Assembly (NCBI RefSeq): GCF_050948175.1
Contig: NC_135195.1
Coordinates: forward strand, 2,508,001-2,572,000
Origin: Xylocopa sonorina
Lineage: Eukaryota; Arthropoda; Insecta; Hymenoptera; Apidae
DNA: 64,000 nucleotides
Direction: 5' to 3'
How positions within the stretch are numbered: the first letter of the stretch is position 1; the number at the start of each line of letters is the position of its first letter. A program made the translations under genes and the position numbers. Of this stretch, positions 51,230-61,200 are shown one piece after another. The notes below the pieces were generated by a model. That model had not been told where the DNA came from. It made no database searches and saw nothing but the letters and a program-made list of their open reading frames with translations.

Positions 51230-52000
51230 CCACGTTCCTCCTCGTGTCGGCGCGTGCTCCGTGGAAACGCGGAAACTTCAGGTCGTGGACAGCCACGCGG
51301 CATGCGCCCGCGCACTCGCGTAAAGGTTAGTAGTCAATTCGCACATATATCACACTTTCCCGTGTCCCGTTCGTTATTTTGACCAATCGCGTCACTCGGA
51401 AGAGAGGCACGCACACACGCACGCACGAGTCGCGTCGTCGCGTAGAACTGTCCGCAGACTCGTTGACGCGCGACGAAGTAACCCGTAACCGTGGACAGCC
51501 GCGATGGGGTAGCCGCGACGACGTTCTTAGCTCGCATTCAAGTGTCACTCCGGCTGTTCACGCGGAAAATGCTCGGCTCGGCCGGTGGTGAGCGTCGCGA
51601 CGTCAGCCGGCTGGGGTGGCGCGCGCGTATTTTCGAAAAATCGCCGCGCCGTCGCGAGAAACGAGAGAGGACGAGCCTCGAGCGACGCACCAGGGAGACA
51701 AGCGAGACAGCCAGCCCGTGCGCGCGTTCGAACCGATGCATCGCGGCAGCGCGATTCGAGCCGACTATTCGTCCGCGTTCGCCCGGCTTCGGCCAACCTC
51801 GGCCCCCTTCGACGCGGCCCGAGCCGCCGCCTCCTCCGCTGTGTCGCGGGCTACCAACGACGCTTCCGCCGCGCTGGGGACGCGCGCACCGACCACTCAT
51901 TCGGACCTTTCTGTCAATGAAAGCAACCCGATTTCGGGGTATCCGAGTGCCAGGGAGACAGCCCGTCGCAAAAAGAGTCCTCGCTTCGAAGGTACGCTCC
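51230..52000. promoter_or_regulatory. Strong CpG-rich island, possible promoter or 5' exon region
   Basis: This is the most GC-rich long block in the window, with open frames of 180-212 codons overlapping on both strands, as expected from loss of stop codons. A moderate plus-strand donor CGAAG|GTACGC lies at about 51990. Islands of this kind can mark promoters, and the minus-strand gene needs an upstream start, but no core promoter or joining exon could be demonstrated. Confidence 0.25.
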
Positions 52001-52671
52001 CGGTTTCGAATACACGCGGCTATTATTTCTCTCGCTTCTTCGATTTCAAGTATGGTTCGCAATTTCGTCGGTTCCATCAATTACTTCCTTATGGATTTCA
52101 ACGTAGCTTCTTTAATCGCTTTCTTGTGAACTATGCGTAGAAAAGTAGTTAGAAACCAATCACGTGGAGAAAATAATATACCATTTTTATGAAAGACTTG
52201 TATTTTATTTTAATCATTTAATTAGAGAATGAATATTCTTCTATAACGTGCACATGAACACGGAGAATCATCCCCTTGGCGCAACCGTTGCATCTACGTC
52301 GTGTAAAAATTGGTAACATCTAAAGAAACTATATATTTAAAATTGATTAATGCTACCCTGAGTATATGCACCTCATGGCGGGCATAATCAGTCACACCTA
52401 GTGCGTCGCTAAATATTCCAAATATGAAAATAAAAGGAAAAATTTGTCATCGTACCTTGTTGAATATATTTTTAAGTGTAGCTGCAGCCTCCTTTAAAGA
52501 ATTGGAGGAATGATCGACAAAATCGCCACGTTTATGGAGCAATACGAATGACACAGACGTATGTACTCATCTCGGTTATTACTGATACGATGAGTGCATA
52601 ACTTCTAAGCTAGAATTAAGATATCAATATATCGACAGTGCGCATAAAATGGGGGGCGACTCAACGCCGAC

Positions 52672-52739
52672 CGAGACATTACCAAATAAGGTTATAATTT
52701 AATGTCGCATGCGTATCTCCTTATTTGGTCATGTCATCG
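52672..52739. promoter_or_regulatory. Hairpin with a CArG box (CC[A/T]6GG) in each arm
   Basis: GACATTACCAAATAAGG (52675-52691) and CCTTATTTGGTCATGTC (52719-52735) are reverse complements except for one mismatch. CGA/TCG pair beyond them after a single bulged base, giving a roughly 20-bp stem and a 27-nt loop. Each arm holds a perfect SRF-type site, CCAAATAAGG (52682-52691) and CCTTATTTGG (52719-52728). It could be paired serum response elements, a pre-miRNA-like hairpin, or the tip of a decayed inverted-repeat element. Confidence 0.45.
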
Positions 52740-55700
52740 CTAAATGGGAGCACCATTTGTACTTCAAAGTCTATAAGTATTAGAGATACAACGATATCTG
52801 AATGATCGATCGAAGCAGAATAAAAGAAAACAAAAAAAAAAAGATTTTCGTAAAGAAATCTTAAAATGTAAGATCAGATAAAAGTGTGAAAATTACGATT
52901 CTAATCAGACGTTATCTGCTATCACTTTGCATATACTTAAGCATTACTATATACTAAATATTGCAATTTCAATCGTGTATCACACATTTAGTTCTCGAAG
53001 TCGATGATAAACTAGAAATAAAACAATAAGATTCGCAGCTAGTAGGTGGTAAGTAAGACATACAAATGATGGAGGGGAATATTCGTATCTGATTAATGTG
53101 TAGCATGACATGTTTATCGTTGTTGCCTAGTCGACAAATTTTGCCACGCAACACGAAATTCACTCCAATATTTTACAGCAACATTCGCCGCCAAATTGCC
53201 CAGCAAAAAATATTCCCGTTCCATTTTAAAAGATTTTTGTCAATCCCTTAACTTAACGATTAATAAATACACGCGAACCTTGTACAATTACTTATGAAAA
53301 CTAAAAGTATGCCTACCTATGTAACACGAAACGTTACAAATTTTCGAATAAAATCGGGCTTAACTCAGAAGGAACCTATAAATACGTTAACGACACAAGG
53401 GAATGGTGCTCTCGAATGGCGAAAATTTACTTTCCCGTATTGAAAATATAAAAAATGAACAGTGTATCAGGCCCGGTTGCACCGAAACCGGTCTACTGTT
53501 CAACCATAACTTACGCGTTACGAGTAAATACGTTCGGGGCCGTAATTTCGTCGGTGCGCGGTGTTTATGATTTGTGAACGATGTAGGGACACGGGGAAAC
53601 GTTCGGATACCGGGTGTGGGATCGCTATATTAACCGAAATACCAGCGTTAAACGTCGACAAATATAGACGGCAGGTGTAATAAATCGTCGGTGGAAATGT
53701 GTTAACCCGTGTCTCCCTTCGCAATTGGAGCGTGGTCCGGCAGGCGCGTACGAGGAAACGAAATATATTTATACAATGTTGCAAAACATTTGCGGGTTAC
53801 GCGTCAACTGTTGGACGCGCGCGAGAGGAACACGGTGCACGGTGCGTCGTGTGCCGCGAGATATTGTTTATCTCGCGTCGATAGCGATGGTTGCGCGGCC
53901 ACCGGGAAGAAAGGAACGAATGGGAAGAAAAAAAATGTCGATCCAGCCATGCGAACACCGCGGAGTAGCTTAGAGTTTCGCGAACGAGATGTAGTTTATG
54001 CGAGGGGCTCGTATACGCGATAAACGCGGCGCGTTGCACGCGTGTGCGCGTGTATAATGGATCGTGGACGCGGAAACGGGGCGCGTTGCCGTTCGTTCTT
54101 TCGACGACGGCTAAATCGGTTGATAAACGATAAGGGTTCAAGCATCTGCGGCTTTACTCGATGTTACGCGCGTAACGCGATATCTGTGTTCGCTGGCTAA
54201 CAAAACTACGACTCTATTGCCGGATTGTACGAGCGGCGTAACGCTGTCTAATGTTCCGGCCATTCGATTGCGAATAACGATAGAGATACTTGCTACGAGC
54301 GAGACGTACGATGAGTAGATACGATCTGAGGTTAATCTGAAATGTTGGGGGAGGGAGGAGTATTCTAGGGCAAAGAGATAAGTATGTTTATTAAATTTCT
54401 AAGCTGACCCGACATTGACTGATATGCATGTGGGTTATGGCGGAATGGATTATGGGTACACAGCTACCGTCATTCCATTCTGCGTGTATATGCAAATATA
54501 ATACAAGCAATAATCGTATAATAATTCACGATATTTTCATTCTTCCGTACTTGTTGATACGACTTTCGTTCAGCTGCAGGTAATCAATTTTTATGACATC
54601 TTGTACGCTATTTATGATTGTTTATGATGTTAACATTTTTTAACATCGAGGTTTAGATTTGTTCGCTTATATTATCTTGCTGGGAAGCTATTTGTTAACT
54701 ATTAAGAAGATTAAAATACCCTAATTATTATAAATGATTTTGCGATATTTTTTCCACCCACTCGTTTGAAAAAAAAGGGGAAATAAAAGATTACAATAAT
54801 AGGAGAAAATTTTAAAAATTTCTTTCACTACCATACGTATGTATCTAAATTGTTAATCGGTAGTGTGATAATGACAGAAACCTTGGCGATAAGAAATTTC
54901 TTGTCAAGCTTCATTCTGTAGGATTGCAAAACAGTTATTGTCTACAACTTTATATAGTACCTACACACTTTCCGCAAAGTAGACGAGACGACGGCGATAT
55001 TTAATCGAATCAAGCGCACCTTCGTTGACGATAATATATATTATTTGATCATAATTACGTTATCCAACAGTGGATCACGGATATGGATACGTGTTTTCAA
55101 TGAAAACAGCTCACATCTCCAGTTAGTATAGTCGAACGCGCGTGATTGACTGCGAAAGCAATAGCTCGAATTGCTCTCGTTCCTATCGTTAAACAGCATC
55201 TGGCACTCTACTCTAGTTTTGCATATCCGTTACGATTCCGCGTAGAGACAGATCAGGCTATCTACATGATTTACATTCGCTGGCTTTTAACCAAGTTACC
55301 CCGGTATGATATTGTACCTAGATGTTCCGTATATTAGATTTCATCTGTCCATTCGAAGGTGCAACGTGAATTTGGGCCAGCGGATCATATATTCGGTTCG
55401 TTCCCTGGTAATTAATTACGCGCAAAGACATTCTCTTTCTACAAAATAAATTAAAAATACACGCGTTACGAATGATTTATCACGCCTTCTTATTGGCAAA
55501 GTACTTCAATTATTAATATAGTAAAATACTGTTACATAGCGATGTACCAATGGTACATACATTGTAGTATCATTATAGACAGCATCATATTTTTCTAGTT
55601 GCATTTCTAGCATTTCGCGAATCCGCAAGAAGCGGCTTAAAAAATAGGAAACCGTTGCCGGATATCTTGCACGTTCCATTCCCGATCTAACGCGATTATT

Positions 55701-58205
55701 ACGAACATAACGTCGCGAGGTAACGCGGCGACTTCCACCAGCGTGTACCCGGCTAATACACGATCAGTTTCCCAAGCGTGAAACGACTCGGGATAAAACC
55801 AGTTTCCTCTCGTGTACGGGACGAATTCTAAATTCTGTAATCGGCAGGACCTCCGTGCGCACCGCGCGAGGGCTACTTCCGGTCGCGCCACCGCCAGCCA
55901 GCCCAACATCTCTCGTACACGCGCGCGTGTACCGGTAATTACGTAAACCAGATGATACGAGCGACGGTCACGGTTCGCGAATGCGGTTACTTATACTGGA
56001 AATGAGTGAGGTAAGATGGAGTGAGTGCGGACTGTAATTCCGTCCGGAGTAAACGCGCCCACGCCGTCGCGCCAAAGAAGGTCAGAACCGAAGCGCGGAT
56101 TTGTCGTATTCGTTCATAGAACATTCAGACCAGGTTTAAACATACGACCGAGCCGAGGAGCGGTCTACGTTCTACCGCGGGAACTTGTTCGTTAATGCCC
56201 TGGAAACGGTGGCGATATTTTCGCTTAATAACGCCGTCACGGGTCACCATGGCTCTCACAACATCGACGCGGCTATTCGCCGGTAATGACCACTTTCTCG
56301 GGCTTCCTCCGCCTCGCGGTCCGTTTCCGTTCGTGCGTACGCGCGACGTGTCGCGACGAAGTCGGTGGTAACCGTAGATTCGAAAATTCACGGTGTTACG
56401 GTGAAAATCTGCGAACACGCCTCGTGGAATTATCGCGGTCTCTACGCCGTGAACACGCAGGAAGGAAAGAGTAACAAAGAGCGCCGCGATGTATTTATAC
56501 CCGCTCGAGAGATCCTCCCACCCTTAAAACGAATTACGCCTGGCCGTCGATAAATTCCACGGCGGAGGCAGAAACTGGTGTTAATTAACATATAAAACGG
56601 TGGGAGATATTTCTGAACGATCCACCGAGTCGTATGCAATACGCGTCTTTTTTGTATCGAGTTTTGAAATTCCCGCGCGCGCGATCATCGATTATTTTTA
56701 AAGCATGTTGATCTTATTTCTCTTTCGGTTCTTGTTGACCATTGCTGCGAATATTTATAGAGGCATTACTTATTTCTTATTTTACTTATTTGCGCCTATT
56801 TTCGTCATTATTGGATGGTATTTAATATGTGTACTCGCGAAATTATTAAAGAAAATATATACCCGAATACACGAGTGTACTAATTATTTCTTCCTTTCTG
56901 CATTCAATTAAATTGTGTATTAATAAATTAAATTGAATTAAAAAATAGGTGAAAAATATCTTATCCTTTGAATCATCAACAATTCTTCCCCTAAACATCA
57001 TTTCCATTTAAACGAGCGTACTCTAAAAATGTTGTTAAAAGTGTCATCCCGCCAGGTAGAACTCTGCATACATAAGAAATACGTATTGTAGAACGCGCGT
57101 TTCGTTGTCAAACTCTCAAGTACCAGGTTAAAACGCATTCGAATTACATTCTCGTGGTATCACATTTATTACGAAAGCACTTAACGAATGCAACGTTGAT
57201 TACACAATTCCCTCTGCAAACTAAAGCGTTATAAATTTAGAGCCCTCAATTATACGGTCCCCGTGTGCGTGCGCGAGCACCTCTGGTACATTCGCGGTGC
57301 ATGGGACGCGGTATCGCTTGAACCAGCCGTATTCTCGCTCTTTTACGCCGGTAATATAGTTCTTGCTATTAAACCGTTACACAACCAGGCTCCTCATTCC
57401 TGCGCGAGATGTTAGAAAGGATGTTGGACATCCTAATGTAGGATAGTTTATCACTCCGTAGAAGGTATGCCCTTATTAGGGGTACGGTCTACGCGGACCA
57501 CGATATTTCGTACGCAATTACGATTCAGACGTCAGCGACAAAGCTGGTACGGTATCGGGCCGCCATGATTCAACGATACGCTTATGCCGTATTTAGCAGC
57601 CGGATGCTTCAAACGCGGACACATATTGCACTTTCGATGTTGTGTACGCGTGTACACGTCTGTACCTGGGACTAAAACATCCAGCCCGCGTTATGAAATG
57701 GATTTATAATCGCGGCTTTACGCGTTCTCCAGTCACGTTGCGCAACAGTCGCGAGCACCGTCGGTTAATGAACGTTATGAAAATGGCGCCGCGTTCGCCG
57801 GCGAGCACTGCTCGAGGGACGATTTTCGATGCGTCGTGTTTCGCGGAGAAACGGCGAAAAGTTCACAGGGACACTCGAGATAGCGCTCGCTTCATTCTTC
57901 GAAGAAGAATAACACGGTTCACCGTGCTGAGTTGCTTCGAAAGAGATGCAACAAGTTACGAACAATGCGCATCGTCTATGCGGTCGTACACTTGGCTCGA
58001 GAGAGAATTGCGATTGTAACTTTGTTTCTGTTTTACGTTTCATTTTGTTGATATTGTCGGAATGATGAATTTTCTAACTTTATTTTTATTATTGCAAACT
58101 GAAAATGGGATTAAATCGTTTATTTGATTTTGGAAATTGCATTCTCTTTAAATCACTGGACAGTTTTAAGTAAATATTCATTTGGGCCAAGAAAAGCAAC
58201 TTTAG
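52740..58205. other. Gene-free mosaic
   Basis: CpG-rich patches at about 53480-54330, 55640-56580 and 57240-57960 lie in AT-rich DNA. An 18-bp alternating palindrome is listed separately. Open frames in the CpG patches lack splice support or motifs. Confidence 0.4.
55915..55932. repeat. Perfect 18-bp alternating purine-pyrimidine palindrome
   Basis: GTACACGCGCGCGTGTAC equals its own reverse complement, and every step alternates purine and pyrimidine. Such a sequence can adopt Z-DNA or a small cruciform under torsion. The flanking bases do not extend the symmetry. Confidence 0.8.
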
Positions 58206-58270
58206 TTGAAGAAATATTTTTCTATTTTAGAGAACTGTGATGCTTTTGACTTAAGTAAATATTTCTTCAA
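58206..58270. repeat. 14-bp inverted repeat within a diverged direct duplication
   Basis: TTGAAGAAATATTT (58206-58219) is matched by AAATATTTCTTCAA (58257-58270), with a 37-nt spacer. In the same area TTAAGTAAATATT plus a following AGAAAAGCAA-type block occurs twice, near 58167 and 58251, suggesting a local duplication of about 85 bp. Confidence 0.5.
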
Positions 58271-61200
58271 TAGCATTGGCTAGAAAAAGCAATCGTTCAT
58301 CGAATAAATTACTTTTTGCGCCAAAGTTTGTTTACACGAAACGCTGAAACTACCAACTTGACTAATTGACCCGTTTGAGGGATATTACAAATAACACAGG
58401 AAGTGTTATCACATACTAAAACGCTTTCCTTCCCCAAAATTTAGAATCTTAATTCTCGAATCAGGTAACTGTTTCTTACAAATATTATTTCTGTATAAAA
58501 TAAACTTACCTTCGAAATGTAAGCCAAATCGACGCACGAAAGCTTTAAAATTCGCTAAAATGGTAAAACATCGTTCGGTAGATTGTAAACCCTGACCTTC
58601 GACTCGTCATAAATCCTCCTTGTCTACATCGTTACCTTCGATTAAATTTCAGTCAACGTTCTCAGATATCTCACCCAAAATGTCTCCAAAAGAGGCAGAT
58701 TTCTCCCTTCGCGATGCAAATAAATTTAATCTGCGGGTAGGACGCGAACAGCATAGACTAGGAGGCAATCGCACGGATGGAGGTCGTTTGGACCGAGGCT
58801 CGTAAGCGTTTAAACGAGCAGGAAGCAAAGGACACGGTGTTCGTGCACGTAGAACCGTGAAGACCGCGTGGGACCAGTTAGCCCCGCCCTGGGCAACGAG
58901 CAGATGTCATTACTCATTACACGGCACGTCGTTACAGGCTCCTGCCTTTCGATTAAAGGGCCAGGGGGCTAAAGGTATGATCGAAGATCGGCCAGGACTT
59001 TTTCCTTCTGTTCTTCCAGCGCATCTTGCTTCCCTGCACAGGTGCGTGCCACGAATCCCGCATTTCATTCGGAATTTTGATTTCTTGCCATGACTCGATA
59101 CCTGCACGGAATTCGTAATACCGCCTGTTTTCTCACAAAATTGTCCAAAGCCCTGGCGATTCGTAATTGCACCCTGAAAATTCCATCGGTCATTTCGAAA
59201 TGCAAACATCGTGCGAGATGTGTATGTGTGTGTGCGTGTACTCTTGCGTTATACTTTAGATTCTATATAGTTTCTGTGGAAATATTCTTTTCGATTTTTT
59301 GCGATCCACTATCCTTTCTTGCATATTCTGAATGAAAATGCAACGGCTCATGTTCAATTCATAACTGTATCTTGAATTGCGTCAGCCGTTTGATCGAATA
59401 GAAACATCGCGAGTATGTGCGAGCGTGTTATTAAATGGAATTCGTGCCAGGCTACCTTCTTCAATTTCTCATGCTTCACTAAGTGTACAAAATTGACAAT
59501 AAGAGTAAGAAACGAAAAATGTGAATTTTGCAACAAAAATTACCATCACATTATTTCTCGTATCAATTGAATTTTTTATAATTATAAGCATTGACTGTCA
59601 ACTATTGATCGAATGTAATCGATATTACAGGACTCAGCCAAGCGTGGATACCTCCGAGATCGACCTAATCGCATTCCGCGTTCTCCAATGGTACCAATAT
59701 CTCTACGGCAACTATATGGCGAGTGTAAAAAATTCGCACGACTTATGCGTACCTGCCACGGACCCTACGCGCGGTCGATGCACGAAATGATATCGCGGAA
59801 AGCGATCGTTTACGTCATTTCCAGCGAATATGTACGCGTCCGTAGACGCAGAACGCGGTTACGTACACCTGCCAGCGACCACGAGCAGCCAGATTACTCA
59901 CGTAAGTACCTAGCCGAGATACGCGAGTCACACCTGTTGCTTGGTTCAATACACCGGTTGCTCTCTTGGTGTTCGTTCACCCGTGCCGTGCCAACGTTTC
60001 CCCTCTGACTCACTCGTTAGCGAAAGAAAGAAAAGAACCAAAGGGATATTGACGACGTTTCAGTTGGGCACCACTCGATGCGGTGACTAACCCTGGAATT
60101 CCATGCTTGCGATGCTCCGATGTAGATGAGCGTACGCGGAATGACGACTTCAGGGAAGCGAACGTCTTTTATGCGTCATGGTACCATCGTTTTTAACGTT
60201 TCATTTTGTGTTATTCAAGTTTTCTTACCAACCTATAACACGATTGCAAAGTAGGACTGGTGTTGAACATTATGGTGCACAATGATTGGGGTAGAATTTT
60301 TATAGAGATTAAAATAATTGAACCAAACCACTTTAGAAATTGAAACAGATTTTTGTTATTTAGGTACCACAATATTAGAGTATTTAATGGGTACGGTCTA
60401 GAAAAGCTATTTCTAAACGGTGTTTCGTGGAACATTGGTGTTTCGAAAATAATCACTAAATGTTCCGCGAAAAATTATGAAATTCAGGTTAGAGAACAAT
60501 GAAACGTTGTTTGACACAATTTAAAACAAAGTTTTAAAAAGAAGTTATAATTAAGAACCTAAATTTGCACTAGTGTTCCTTAAAGATGTTTAAACTTAAA
60601 AAATGTTCCGTAATGAGAACAGTTTGGCTAACACTGGTCTAGATGAATCAGCCTTAGGATAGAAGGATACAAATGGAAACTCCTTAAAGCGACTCGACTC
60701 TTAGATGACCTGATTGAGGATAGACCGGGAAGAATAGACTGTTATGCAAAGAGTGGTCCGTATCTTCTTCATCCGCATCTGTCTTGCTTCAAGAGTCTTC
60801 GTTTAGAAGTACATAGTTCTGATCCGATGAGTAAACCTCAATACGGCTCAGTTTCAGCATGACTCTATCTGCCATAAACCTCAAACGTGTACACTAATTT
60901 TACATTACATGATATTGCATTAATTTATTCTACATATTGTATATATCGTGGAATTATTTCCTTTGAAACCTACTCCTTTACAAAAATATTATACAGACAT
61001 GCATTCACATTAATCTTAAATTCTGAGTACATCTAAGCGTAATAAAAAAAATAGCCTCCACAATTATCATTATTTGATTGCACTCACGAGCAAGTAAGTA
61101 TTTTAGCTTCCTTTATTCATTGGTAATTCAGGTCACATAATTGAAAAAAATAGTCGACTAATTTTTATGACATTGGTATCAATTTAAAGCTAAATGTCTA

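Noticed and set aside
51491..52140. Overlapping open frames of 174-212 codons on plus and 180 codons on minus
   Set aside because: All arise in the same CpG-rich island, where stop codons are scarce. Residue use is Arg/Pro/Ser-heavy, with no conserved-looking motif, and the frames conflict with each other.
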